Assembly: GCF_002294995.1 (NCBI RefSeq)
Contig: NZ_NSGF01000003.1
Coordinates: 372,001-436,000 of the forward strand
Reading direction: 5' to 3'
Origin: Mesorhizobium sp. WSM3860
GTDB taxonomy: Bacteria > Pseudomonadota > Alphaproteobacteria > Rhizobiales > Rhizobiaceae
Length of the DNA stretch: 64,000 bases
The notes below the pieces were generated by a model that saw only the letters and a list, made by a program, of their open reading frames with translations, was not told where the DNA came from and did no database searches. Positions 49,032 through 57,419 of the stretch are shown here, piece after piece (the first letter of the stretch is position 1; every line of letters starts with the position of its first letter). The translations under genes and the position numbers were made by a program.

Positions 49032-49060
49032 TTATAGAGGCGGCTCACCATCTCGCCAAG
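49032..49060 (-). promoter_or_regulatory. Promoter of the structured element
   Basis: On the minus strand CTTGGC (49060-49055) and CTATAA (49037-49032) are 17 bases apart, five of six matches each to the rhizobial CTTGAC-N17-CTATAT. Transcription should start near 49025, at the edge of the inverted-repeat element. Confidence 0.6.
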
Positions 49061-49171
49061 GCAGGGCGGGCCAAAACGGCGTCTTGTCCGGCCACTGAGA
49101 CGATTTTGCAACAACGGTGGGTTGCGCTGGGGACAGCGCCATTCGGGCGAACCGCTTTGCGTTTCAGCGGA

Positions 49172-50884
49172 CTAGCTGCGATCCCGGAACCGGTTGGTTA
49201 TCGGGTAACGGCGGTCACGGCCGAAATTCTTCCTGGTGATCTTCACGCCCGGCGCCGCCTGCCGGCGCTTGTACTCTGCGATGTAGAGAAGGTGCTCGAC
49301 GCGTGTCACCGTCGCCCGGTCATGGCCGCGCGCGACGATGTCGTCGACGCCCATCTCGTTCTCGACCAGGCATTCGAGAATGTCATCCAGCACCGGATAA
49401 GGCGGCAGCGAGTCCTGGTCGGTCTGGTTTTCGCGCAGCTCCGCCGACGGCGCTTTATCGATGATGTTCTTCGGGATGACCTCGCCCGATGGGCCGAGCG
49501 CCCCCGGCGGCACATGCGCGTTGCGCCAGCGCGACAGCGCATAGACCTGCATCTTGTAGAGGTCCTTGATCGGGTTGAAGCCGCCATTCATGTCGCCATA
49601 GAGCGTGGCGTAGCCGACCGACATCTCACTCTTGTTGCCGGTGGTGACGACCATCGAACCGAACTTGTTCGAGATCGCCATCAGGATCGTGCCGCGCGCA
49701 CGGCTCTGCAGGTTTTCCTCGGTGATACCTTCCTGAGTGCCCTCGAAGAGCTGCGTCAGCGCATGCCGGAAACCTTCGACCGGCTCGGAGATCGGCACGA
49801 TGTCGTAACGGCAGCCGAGCGCGCGGGCGCAATCCTCGGCGTCCTTCAGCGAGTCCTTCGAGGTGTAGCGATAGGGCATCATGACGGTGCGCAGCCGCTC
49901 CTCGCCAAGCGCGTCGACCGCCAATGCAGCGCAGATCGCGGAGTCGATGCCGCCGGAGAGGCCGAGCACCACGTTCTTGAAGCCGTTCTTATTCACATAG
50001 TCGCGCAGGCCCAGCATGCAGGCCCGGTAATCGGCCTCTTCCCGTTCCGGGATTTTCGACATCGGGCCCTCCGAGCAGACCCAATGGTCGGAATGATTTG
50101 CATTTTGCGCGCCCGCGGCGACGCGGCTTCGCTTCCAGGTGGTGACGTCGACCGCTTCCTCGAACTGGCTCATCTGGAAGGCAAGGGTCTTGTCGGCGCC
50201 GATGGCGAAGGAGGCGCCGTCGAAGATCAGCTCGTCCTGGCCGCCGAGCTGGTTGGCATAGATCATCGGCAGGCCTGTTTCGATCACCTGCCGGATCACG
50301 ACCTGGTGGCGGACGTCGATCTTGGCGCGGTAGTACGGCGAGCCGTTCGGCACAAGCAGGATCTCGGCGCCGCTTTCGGCCAGCGTCTCGCAGACGGCGA
50401 TGTCGCCCCAGATGTCCTCGCAGATCGGGACACCGATGCGCACCCCGCGGAAATTCACCGGCCCTTGCAGCTCCGGCCCGGCCTGGAAAACGCGCTTCTC
50501 GTCGAACTCGCCATAGTTCGGCAGGTCGAGCTTGTAGCGCTCGGCGATGATCTTGCCGCCATCGGCGAAGACGATGGAGTTATGCGTGCCGCTCTTGCGC
50601 TTCAGCGGCGTGCCGATGATGACGCCAGGACCGCCATCAGCGGTGTCGTCGGCGAAATCCTGCGCTGCCTTTTCGCATGCTTTCAGGAAGGCCGGCTTCA
50701 GCACCAGGTCTTCCGGCGGATAGCCGGCGAGGAAGAGCTCCGTGTAGAGCACGAGATCGGCGCCCTGGCGAGCCGCATCCGCCCTCGCCTCGCGCGCCTT
50801 GGCGAGATTGCCGGCGACGTCGCCGACGGTTGGGTTGAGCTGGGCGACGGCGATGCGCAGTATGTCGGGAGCGGTCTGGGTCAT
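49172..50884 (-). CDS. nadE: Glutamine-dependent NAD(+) synthetase
   Basis: 570 aa. An N-terminal nitrilase-type glutaminase domain (about 8-270) has the catalytic Glu in YTELFLAGYP, Lys in RYKLDLPNYGEF and Cys in PICEDIWGD. The C-terminal synthetase has the PP-loop LGLSGGIDSA. It amidates nicotinic acid adenine dinucleotide to NAD using glutamine. Confidence 0.96.
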   Translation of the reverse strand: MTQTAPDILRIAVAQLNPTVGDVAGNLAKAREARADAARQGADLVLYTELFLAGYPPEDLVLKPAFLKACEKAAQDFADDTADGGPGVIIGTPLKRKSGTHNSIVFADGGKIIAERYKLDLPNYGEFDEKRVFQAGPELQGPVNFRGVRIGVPICEDIWGDIAVCETLAESGAEILLVPNGSPYYRAKIDVRHQVVIRQVIETGLPMIYANQLGGQDELIFDGASFAIGADKTLAFQMSQFEEAVDVTTWKRSRVAAGAQNANHSDHWVCSEGPMSKIPEREEADYRACMLGLRDYVNKNGFKNVVLGLSGGIDSAICAALAVDALGEERLRTVMMPYRYTSKDSLKDAEDCARALGCRYDIVPISEPVEGFRHALTQLFEGTQEGITEENLQSRARGTILMAISNKFGSMVVTTGNKSEMSVGYATLYGDMNGGFNPIKDLYKMQVYALSRWRNAHVPPGALGPSGEVIPKNIIDKAPSAELRENQTDQDSLPPYPVLDDILECLVENEMGVDDIVARGHDRATVTRVEHLLYIAEYKRRQAAPGVKITRKNFGRDRRYPITNRFRDRS

Positions 50885-50988
50885 GAATTGGATTTAGCGT
50901 GGCGGCAATCGCCGGGCAATGGCGATTCCTTGTGCCGCCCAGGACTGGCCGGCGAATGCCGGTCATGTCCCGCCCAAGCCGCAGGCGA

Positions 50989-51741
50989 TCAGGCCTGCTC
51001 GCCCATATATTCGCGCAGCGTCTCCGGCGAATGGTTCTCGCCGATCGACATCGCCAGAATGCGCGAGATGTGCCGGCGCGGCAGCCCGGTCTCGGCGGAC
51101 CATCGGTTGATTTGCGCCTGGACCTTGTCGAGGTCCCGCTTCGAGGTCGGGCTTTCGGCGATGTCGAGACCGGCGTCGCGCAGCGCCGCCGCCATGTCGG
51201 CGGAAACGATGAAGGTGTCCCACTCCAGCCAGCGCAGAAAATACTGGCCGGTGTTGCCGCCGAGCCGGCTGCCATGCTTGCCGAGATAGGCGGTCAGCCC
51301 GACCTGGTCGTCGGCCGGCCAGTCGGCCAGGAATTTGCCGAAACCGCCATGTTCCTTCGAGACGCGGTCCACGAAGGCCGCGTTGTCGCGCACCGATTTG
51401 ATCTTTTGCGGGTTGCGCACGATGCGCTTGTCGGACGCCAGTTCGTGCCAGAAGTCGTCCGGCTGGAACAGGAGCCGCTTCGGCTCGAAGCCGAGGAATG
51501 CCTCCTCGAAACCGGGCCATTTCTGCTCGATCACACGCCAGACGAAACCGGCGGCAAAGATGCGCTCGGCCATGGTGGAGAGGATGCGGTCGTCATGAAC
51601 TTTCGCCACGGCCGCGTTGTCGGGCATAGGTCCGAGCAGCGACGCCAGCGCCTCTTCACCGCCCTTGCGCTTTGCCGCCCGGGCATGAATTTTCTGGAAA
51701 TCGGCCATTTCCGCCCTCGCCTGTTTCGACCAATCTATCAC
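50989..51741 (-). CDS. DNA-3-methyladenine glycosylase I family protein
   Basis: 250 aa. RIFAAGFVWRVIEQKWPGF and GFEPKRLLFQPDDFW resemble the Tag glycosylase helix-hairpin core, in the longer alphaproteobacterial variant. Zinc-binding residues of E. coli Tag are not obvious. ATG at 51708 (MADFQKIHARAAKRKGG) is a possible start. It lies 104 bases before nadE on the same strand. Role in alkylation repair is inferred. Confidence 0.72.
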   Translation of the reverse strand: MIDWSKQARAEMADFQKIHARAAKRKGGEEALASLLGPMPDNAAVAKVHDDRILSTMAERIFAAGFVWRVIEQKWPGFEEAFLGFEPKRLLFQPDDFWHELASDKRIVRNPQKIKSVRDNAAFVDRVSKEHGGFGKFLADWPADDQVGLTAYLGKHGSRLGGNTGQYFLRWLEWDTFIVSADMAAALRDAGLDIAESPTSKRDLDKVQAQINRWSAETGLPRRHISRILAMSIGENHSPETLREYMGEQA

Positions 51742-51775
51742 TTCCCGTCAGGCTCCGTAGCCTCTACCTCTATAA

Positions 51776-51819
51776 GCAATTCTAGGAAAAGTGCGCAGCG
51801 GTTTTCCGTCCGGAATTGC
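51776..51819. repeat. Dispersed palindromic repeat, family GCAATT (copy 2)
   Basis: GCAATTCTAGGAAAAGTG pairs with GGTTTTCCGTCCGGAATTGC. A partial second unit, ATGCGCAGCGGTTTCCATCC, follows at about 51849-51868, so this copy is a tandem of one full and one decayed unit. Confidence 0.72.
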
Positions 51820-51906
51820 GTGAGCTGAGTAAGCGATCTCAGAAAAAAATGCGCAGCGGTTTCCATCCGGACTCTTGGAAACGCGGGCCTGACGACGGAG
51901 AGGACG

Positions 51907-52467
51907 ATGAACAAGACGGTCGAGGATCTGTCGCACCGCTGGCTGAAGCGAAAGCCGGACGGTCTCACTCCTCTCGAGAGCCGCGTGCTGAAGTCGACGC
52001 TGGAACGCACCACCATCACCAGGGACACCAACAAGGCTGTCGCTTTCCACTCCACCTATGGCGATCGCGTTGCCGACACGATCGCCCGCATCGGCGGCTC
52101 ATGGTCCTTCATTCTGGGCTTCATCGCCTTTCTGGTGCTGTGGACCTTCGGCAATGTCTGGCTCCTGTCTCGGAACGCCTTCGATCCCTACCCCTTCATC
52201 TTCCTCAACCTGGTGCTCTCGATGGTCGCCGCCCTGCAAGCACCGGTGATCATGATGTCGCAGAACCGCCAGACCGAGCGCGACCGCATCGACGCCGCCC
52301 ATGACTACGAGGTCAACCTGAAGGCCGAGATCGAGATCATGGCGCTGCATGAGAAGCTCGACGAACTGCGCCACAGTGAGCTCATCGGCATGCGCGACGA
52401 GATCCTGCGCATGGCCGAGCAGATCAGGCGGATCGACGAGAAACTGACGGCGCGGTCGGCGGGCTGA
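51907..52467 (+). CDS. DUF1003 membrane protein
   Basis: 186 aa. Two membrane segments (about 60-80 and 98-118). The family signature is SQNRQTERDRIDAAHDYEVN followed by LKAEIEI. GGAGAGG lies before the ATG. The stop overlaps the DedA start by one base (TGATG). Function unknown. Confidence 0.88.
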   Translation: MNKTVEDLSHRWLKRKPDGLTPLESRVLKSTLERTTITRDTNKAVAFHSTYGDRVADTIARIGGSWSFILGFIAFLVLWTFGNVWLLSRNAFDPYPFIFLNLVLSMVAALQAPVIMMSQNRQTERDRIDAAHDYEVNLKAEIEIMALHEKLDELRHSELIGMRDEILRMAEQIRRIDEKLTARSAG

Positions 52468-53075
52468 TGACCGACGCCATCCATCGTCTCATCGAGCAAT
52501 ACGGGCTGATCGCGGTCTTCCTCGGCTGCGTCGCCGAAGGCGAAAGCGCCGCCATCCTCGGCGGCTTCTTCGCCCACCAGCACATATTCGTGCTCTGGCA
52601 AGCTTTCCTGGCCGCGTTTCTCGGCGCCTTCGCCGGCGACACGGCTTTCTTCACCCTCGGCCGCAGCTTTGCCGACCATCCCTATGTCGTCAGGCTTCGC
52701 AGGCGGCCGGGTTTTCGCCGCGCCTACCGGCTGCTCAACACCCATCCCAACATCTTCGTGCTGACGAACCGCTACGTCTACGGAATGCGCCTTGTCGGCG
52801 GCATCGCGGCAGGGCTGTCGACCGTGTCGGTGCCGCGCTTCGTCATCCTGAACGCCATCTCGTCGGCGGTCTGGGCAACCCTCTTCGCCACGCTCGGCTA
52901 TGTCTTCGGACTGGGGGCGGAGCGCATCGTCGGCCAGGCATTTGCCCGCCATGAGCGCCTGCTCGTAGCCCTTGCCGTCGGCATCGCTGTGGCCGTCCTC
53001 GCCGGGCTGATCGCGCACCACTTTGCCGGAAGGGAGCGCGCAAAGGACGCAAAAGAGGATCGGGCCGGATCCTAA
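52467..53075 (+). CDS. DedA-family membrane protein
   Basis: 202 aa, four to five membrane segments. FLGCVAEGESAAILGGFFAH and FLGAFAGDTAFFTLGR match the SNARE-associated/DedA core, and GIAAGLSTVSVPRFVILNAI follows. DedA proteins move undecaprenyl phosphate or other lipids across the membrane. Translationally coupled to the DUF1003 gene. Confidence 0.86.
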   Translation: MTDAIHRLIEQYGLIAVFLGCVAEGESAAILGGFFAHQHIFVLWQAFLAAFLGAFAGDTAFFTLGRSFADHPYVVRLRRRPGFRRAYRLLNTHPNIFVLTNRYVYGMRLVGGIAAGLSTVSVPRFVILNAISSAVWATLFATLGYVFGLGAERIVGQAFARHERLLVALAVGIAVAVLAGLIAHHFAGRERAKDAKEDRAGS

Positions 53076-53099
53076 GCTATCGGACTCCGTGCCTCCCGG

Positions 53100-53459
53100 T
53101 CAGATCGGCGCGCCGATGATGCGCTCGATGATGGCAATGCCCCAGACGCCGCCAGCGATCACGATCGAGATCAGCACCGCCAGCGAGCCGCAGTCCTTGG
53201 CGAGCTGGATGTCGATGTGGAACTCGCGGGAGATCGCGTCGCACGCCGCCTCGATGCCCGTGTTGAGCACCTCGACCAGGATCATCAGCAGAACCGCGCC
53301 GATCAGCAAGGCGTAGCCGCGCCAGGATACCGAGATGAACCAGCCGGCCGGCAGAGCGAGCGCAAGCAGCATCAACTCCTGCTGGAACGCCTTTTCGTGA
53401 GCAGCCAGCTTGCGGAAAGCCCGCACGGAATTGATGAAAGCGTCGATCAGCCGCTGCAT
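53100..53459 (-). CDS. dgkA: Diacylglycerol kinase
   Basis: 119 aa, the standard DgkA size, with three membrane helices and active-site signature EVLNTGIEAACD. It recycles diacylglycerol to phosphatidic acid. I start at ATG 53459 because the family begins RLIDAFxNSxRAFRKL; frames from 53483 or 53510 would add unlike residues. Confidence 0.93.
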   Translation of the reverse strand: MQRLIDAFINSVRAFRKLAAHEKAFQQELMLLALALPAGWFISVSWRGYALLIGAVLLMILVEVLNTGIEAACDAISREFHIDIQLAKDCGSLAVLISIVIAGGVWGIAIIERIIGAPI

Positions 53460-53535
53460 GCCAGCCCCGTTTCGAATCACCATGAGGGGATATCGCAACA
53501 GCCGGATCAAGGGAATAAGGCAGGCGGCCCAAAAG

Positions 53536-53955
53536 TCACTCGTCCGCGACCTTTATCGACGGCGTCGACTTCTCGAACTGCGGCAGTCCGTCGTCGATTG
53601 CATAATAGTCGCCCTTGTCGCCGACGAAGATGTGGCTTTCGGCCGAAAGCCCGGTCGGCTTGTCGAACGAGCCGGCCATGATGGAGATCGTGTCGAGTTC
53701 GTTGTGCTTCCAGAACAGCACCGAGCCGCAGCTGCGGCAAAAGCCGCGTTTCGCAATGTCGGACGCGCCGTACCACGTAAGCGCGTCGGCCCCCTCGATG
53801 TCGATGTCGGCGTCCCTCGAAGAGGTCGCGGCAACGAAATGGCCGGTTTGCTTGCGGCACTGCGAGCAGTGGCAATAGACCACCCCGCGCAACGCTCCTC
53901 TCGTCGTGAAGCGCACCGCTCCGCACAGGCACGATCCACTGTGATTTTCGCGCAT
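53536..53955 (-). CDS. GFA-family protein (glutathione-dependent formaldehyde-activating-like)
   Basis: 139 aa. Zinc-binding cysteines occur as SCLCGAVRF, CHCSQCRK and FCRSCGS. These proteins resemble Gfa and CENP-V. ATG at 53955 has GGAGACC six bases before it. Enzymatic role unproven for most members. Confidence 0.87.
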   Translation of the reverse strand: MRENHSGSCLCGAVRFTTRGALRGVVYCHCSQCRKQTGHFVAATSSRDADIDIEGADALTWYGASDIAKRGFCRSCGSVLFWKHNELDTISIMAGSFDKPTGLSAESHIFVGDKGDYYAIDDGLPQFEKSTPSIKVADE

Positions 53956-54274
53956 CCCGGTCTCCTTCAACGCCATTCACCTCGATCGCGCCGCCCAAGA
54001 TTCCAGTTTTGCGGCTGTCCGGCGCAGGCAAATGCGACACCGGAGCGGCGCGTTTCAAAAGCTGCGCCTGCATTGCGATGCAACCTGGAGCAGCAATGAC
54101 AGTCAGGAAACGCCCGCCATTAAGGAAACTTTAGCGCAGCTGCATTTATGGTTCCTGCAAGCGGGGCGTGTTGGGGACGCGCCCTAGCATCGCAATTCCG
54201 ATTCGATCCCCGTCTTGGCGGCTCCCGGCGGTGGCAGGTCTCCGGTCGCACACTGAAGGGGTAGTGAACAGACT
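53956..54274. other. Gene-free stretch before the GGDEF gene
   Basis: 319 bases that should hold the divergent promoters of the GFA-family and GGDEF genes. No clear element seen. Confidence 0.4.
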
Positions 54275-55345
54275 ATGCAGCCGGCAGCCGTCCCGAGCGA
54301 CAGACATGGCGACATCGCCAGCACCGTTGTGGCGACCATGCGCCAGCTCGGCGTGCTCGGCCTGCCGCGCAACTACGAAATCTTCTATGAAGCGCTGAGC
54401 GGCAGCAATCACGAGCTCAGCCTTGCCGTGGTCTCATTGAGCAACCGGCCGACGCAAGAGGATATCGATCGCATCGGGCGCACCTTCTTCCCGCAGCACC
54501 ACGGGCCTGCGATCGTCGAACACGCCCGCGAGGTGGTCGCCAAGGAGCTTGAGGACATCGCCGCGCTGCTGCGCAGTGAGCGCAGCCATGTCGAAAAGTA
54601 CGGCCGCATCCTCGACGAGACGTCGAGCGGCCTGAGCAATCGCAGCCTGCTTTCCCAGGATCTGCTGCAAAAGATCGCCGGCGCGATGTCCGCCGCCACC
54701 AGCTCGACGCTGGATCACAACCGCCAGATCGCGAGCACGCTCAGCGAAAAGACGGCCGAGCTTGAGAGCGTCAAATCGAAGTTGGAGGAATACAAGCGGC
54801 TCGCCAATACCGACCCGCTGACGCAGATCTGGAATCGTCGCGCCTTCGACAAGGAAATCACGCGCATCTACAACAGCAACCGCGGTATCCTCTTCAACGC
54901 GCTCATCCTTGCCGACATCGACCGCTTCAAGGACATCAACGACCGTTACGGTCATCCGGTCGGCGACAAGATCATACAAATCGTCGCCGAGATCTTCCAA
55001 TCGAGCGTCCGCGCCGACATGTTCGTGGCGCGCACCGGCGGCGAGGAGTTCGCGCTGATCGTCGAAGGCGCCAGCGAGGACACCACCTATGAAATCGCCG
55101 AGCGCGTCCGCGTGCTGATCGAACAGACGCCCTTCACAAGCAGCCAGACCGGGATGAACTATGGCACGGTGACTGTCTCGATGGGCATTTGCATGGCTTC
55201 CGAGGCCGACACCCCCGAAGATCTCTACACCAAGGCCGACCGCGCGCTCTACCGCTCCAAGATCAGCGGCCGCAACCGCGTCACCAGGCATTCCAGCATG
55301 GCCGGCCGTGCCGGCAAGGGCTGGCTGCTCTACAAGAAGGACTGA
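54275..55345 (+). CDS. GGDEF-domain diguanylate cyclase
   Basis: 356 aa. The N-terminal half (1-190) is helical with no named sensor domain. The GGDEF domain spans about 195-345 with NTDPLTQIWNRRAFD and the active loop GGEEF at residues 255-259. The inhibitory I-site RxxD is not intact (RADMFVAR precedes the loop). No membrane segment. It should make c-di-GMP without product inhibition at that site. Confidence 0.92.
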   Translation: MQPAAVPSDRHGDIASTVVATMRQLGVLGLPRNYEIFYEALSGSNHELSLAVVSLSNRPTQEDIDRIGRTFFPQHHGPAIVEHAREVVAKELEDIAALLRSERSHVEKYGRILDETSSGLSNRSLLSQDLLQKIAGAMSAATSSTLDHNRQIASTLSEKTAELESVKSKLEEYKRLANTDPLTQIWNRRAFDKEITRIYNSNRGILFNALILADIDRFKDINDRYGHPVGDKIIQIVAEIFQSSVRADMFVARTGGEEFALIVEGASEDTTYEIAERVRVLIEQTPFTSSQTGMNYGTVTVSMGICMASEADTPEDLYTKADRALYRSKISGRNRVTRHSSMAGRAGKGWLLYKKD

Positions 55346-55365
55346 GGGCCCTCATTGGCTACGCC

Positions 55366-55406
55366 CTTTCCAAATGAATTTCTGTGGACTATATTTTCCA
55401 GGGAAA
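55366..55406 (+). promoter_or_regulatory. Promoter and operator-like palindrome of the toxin-antitoxin pair
   Basis: CTTTCC (55366-55371), 17 bases, then CTATAT (55389-55394), an exact rhizobial -10. The palindrome TTTCC-AG-GGAAA (55395-55406) abuts the -10 and would place a repressor over the start point. It fits autoregulation by the Xre-type antitoxin. Confidence 0.55.
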
Positions 55407-55421
55407 TGAAAGGGTCCGCTC

Positions 55422-55799
55422 ATGCAACGTCCAGTCGCTGCCGCGACGGCGGCGGAAAATGCCGTCATCACCAAGGCCACGCTGCGCGCGGCCGACCTGC
55501 TCGAGATCACGGCGAGAACGCTTGCTCTGGTCATCGGCGTCTCTGAGGCGACGGTTTCGCGCATGCGCAAGCAGGAATTCCTGCTCGAGCGCGGCACCAA
55601 GCCGTTCGAGCTTGCGGTGCTGTTCGTGCGGCTGTTCCGCTCGCTCGACGCCATCGTCGGCGGCGACGAGAACGTCGCCCGGGCGTGGCTGAAGAACCCG
55701 AACACGGCGCTCGACGGCACGCCGCTCGAAAAAATCCTGACCATTGCCGGACTTGTCGATGTCATTGCCTACCTGGACTCCCGACGCGCTCTCGTCTGA
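55422..55799 (+). CDS. Xre/MbcA/ParS-type antitoxin
   Basis: 125 aa. An N-terminal HTH (ALVIGVSEATVSRMRKQEFL) and a C-terminal DUF2384 toxin-binding region (ARAWLKNPNTALDGTPLEKI). AAAGGG stands eight bases before the ATG. It overlaps the RES toxin gene by 41 bases. It should neutralise the toxin and repress its own promoter. Confidence 0.9.
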   Translation: MQRPVAAATAAENAVITKATLRAADLLEITARTLALVIGVSEATVSRMRKQEFLLERGTKPFELAVLFVRLFRSLDAIVGGDENVARAWLKNPNTALDGTPLEKILTIAGLVDVIAYLDSRRALV

Positions 55800-56526
55800 G
55801 GCCGTCAGGCTGGAAGGCAAATATTGGCGCATGGTCGAGGCGCAGCATCGCGTCTCGACGCTGAAGCTCGTCGACACGCTCGACGAGCAGGGCCTGCTTG
55901 AAGACCTCATCGAGGAAAGCAAGCCGCGGATCCCGCTGGAATGCCGCCATCTTCACTATCTTCTGGCGACGCCCTTCCGCTACGGCTCGATTTATCCGTA
56001 CGGCTCGCGCTTCCGCCGCGCCGGCAAGACCAAGGGCGTCTACTACGCCGCCGAGACGGTGCTGACGGCAGTGGCGGAAATGGCCTTCTACCGCTTGCTG
56101 TTCTTTGCTGAATCGCCGCAGACGCAATGGCCGAACGACGCGGCCGAATATACCGCCTTTGCCGCGGCGATCAGATGCGAGAAGGCCGTCGACCTCACGC
56201 GGCCGCCGCTCGACCGCGACGAGAAGGCGTGGACGGATCCGACCGACTATGCCGCCTGCCAGGCCATCGCCGACGTGGCGCGCGAAGCCGGGGTGCAGGC
56301 CATCCGCTACCGCTCGGCGCGCGATCCGAGGGGCGCCAACATCGCGCTCTTGACGTGCAGCGGTTTTGCCAAGGCCAAGCCGCTGGAACCTCATACCTGG
56401 CGCATCCGCATCGGCTCGTTCGGCGTCCAGGCAATCTGCGAATTTCCGGACAGGCGGCTGGAATTCTCAAGGACGAGCTTCGTCGATCCGAGGCTGGCGA
56501 ACATGCGCTGGGAGCGCGGGCGCTAG
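55759..56526 (+). CDS. RES-domain toxin
   Basis: 255 aa. The RES fold shows FRYGSIYPYGSRFRRAG, GVYYAAE and AVAEMAFYR, which hold the conserved Arg, Tyr and Glu of the NAD-degrading site, and LLTCSG with the Ser. RES toxins deplete NAD by phosphorolysis or hydrolysis. ATG at 55759 is chosen; TTG at 55744 is in frame. An NAD synthetase gene lies 5 kb away, probably by chance. Confidence 0.9.
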   Translation: MSLPTWTPDALSSEAVRLEGKYWRMVEAQHRVSTLKLVDTLDEQGLLEDLIEESKPRIPLECRHLHYLLATPFRYGSIYPYGSRFRRAGKTKGVYYAAETVLTAVAEMAFYRLLFFAESPQTQWPNDAAEYTAFAAAIRCEKAVDLTRPPLDRDEKAWTDPTDYAACQAIADVAREAGVQAIRYRSARDPRGANIALLTCSGFAKAKPLEPHTWRIRIGSFGVQAICEFPDRRLEFSRTSFVDPRLANMRWERGR

Positions 56527-57231
56527 TTAAGCCAAAATGTTGACCGCACGCGCGGCGACCAGCGCGATCGTCAGCAGCGAGATCATTGCCTCGACCATCA
56601 TCAGGAGCTTGGCGCGCTGAGTGAGCGGCAATGTGTCGGTCGGCGAGAACGCCGTCGCATTGGTGAAGGCCAGGAACACGTAATCGACAAAGCCGGGCAG
56701 CCAGTCACGGATCTCGCGATCGGACAGCGTCATCTGCGGGAACAGGAAATCGGCATGCGCGCGCTTGACCAGGCCGCACGTCGGCGGGCCGCCGCGATCG
56801 GTGCTCCAGAACCACAGCGCGAAGACGATGACGTTGGTGACCCAGATGTTCAACGCATCGACAAGCAGCGTCGTGCCGGCGCCGGCATGGCCTTGCAGCA
56901 ACTTCTGGACCAGGAAGACCAGCGAACCGCAATTCATGATGCTGATGACGCCGGTCATGACCAAGGCGGTGCGGCGGATGAAGACGCGAAACCGGCCGAT
57001 CGCATACCAATGCTCGTGGTCGACGGCCTTCTGAGTCGCCATTTGCGTCCAGGCCGTTGCGATCGACAAAGGCACGAGCAGCGCCGCCTCGATTACGGGC
57101 GCGAGCCAGCGCGGACCGAACGACAGGTCGTTGATGACGAGAAGCTGCAGGCAGATGACGACAAGCACCGCCGCCCGCGCCGACCAGAAGTCGACCGCGC
57201 GGTGATGAACGATGGCATGCTCGTGGCGCAT
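56527..57231 (-). CDS. Multi-pass membrane protein of unknown function
   Basis: 234 aa, about five to six membrane helices. The C-terminal DYVFLAFTNATAFSPTDTLP followed by TQRAKLLMMVEAMISL is reminiscent of DUF1345 or ion-channel-like pore regions, but I cannot assign it. ATG at 57231 chosen; GTG at 57282 would add 17 residues. Confidence 0.7.
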   Translation of the reverse strand: MRHEHAIVHHRAVDFWSARAAVLVVICLQLLVINDLSFGPRWLAPVIEAALLVPLSIATAWTQMATQKAVDHEHWYAIGRFRVFIRRTALVMTGVISIMNCGSLVFLVQKLLQGHAGAGTTLLVDALNIWVTNVIVFALWFWSTDRGGPPTCGLVKRAHADFLFPQMTLSDREIRDWLPGFVDYVFLAFTNATAFSPTDTLPLTQRAKLLMMVEAMISLLTIALVAARAVNILA

Positions 57232-57362
57232 GGTGGACCTGTGTCGTGTGCGCGGTTTTGAGACCGCGGGCGACACCTCCACCTCAATCTTGGTCTTGCG
57301 ATGGTCGCAGAACTATAAATTTTCGTAAGGTTTCGGCGGCCGATGCCTCGCGGGATCGGTCC

Positions 57363-57394
57363 AAACGAAAAGAGCGTCGGATTTTGTCCGACGC
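57363..57394 (-). terminator. Terminator of the DAHP synthase gene
   Basis: GCGTCGGA and TCCGACGC pair across five bases; on the minus strand TCTTTTCGTTT follows. It lies 26 bases after the stop. Confidence 0.82.
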
Positions 57395-57419
57395 CCCGGT
57401 TCGATCGCTGGCAAGCGGC

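Noticed and set aside
48812..51289. 825-codon open frame on the plus strand
   Set aside because: Antisense of nadE and the Tag-like gene; crosses the structured element and has no family similarity.
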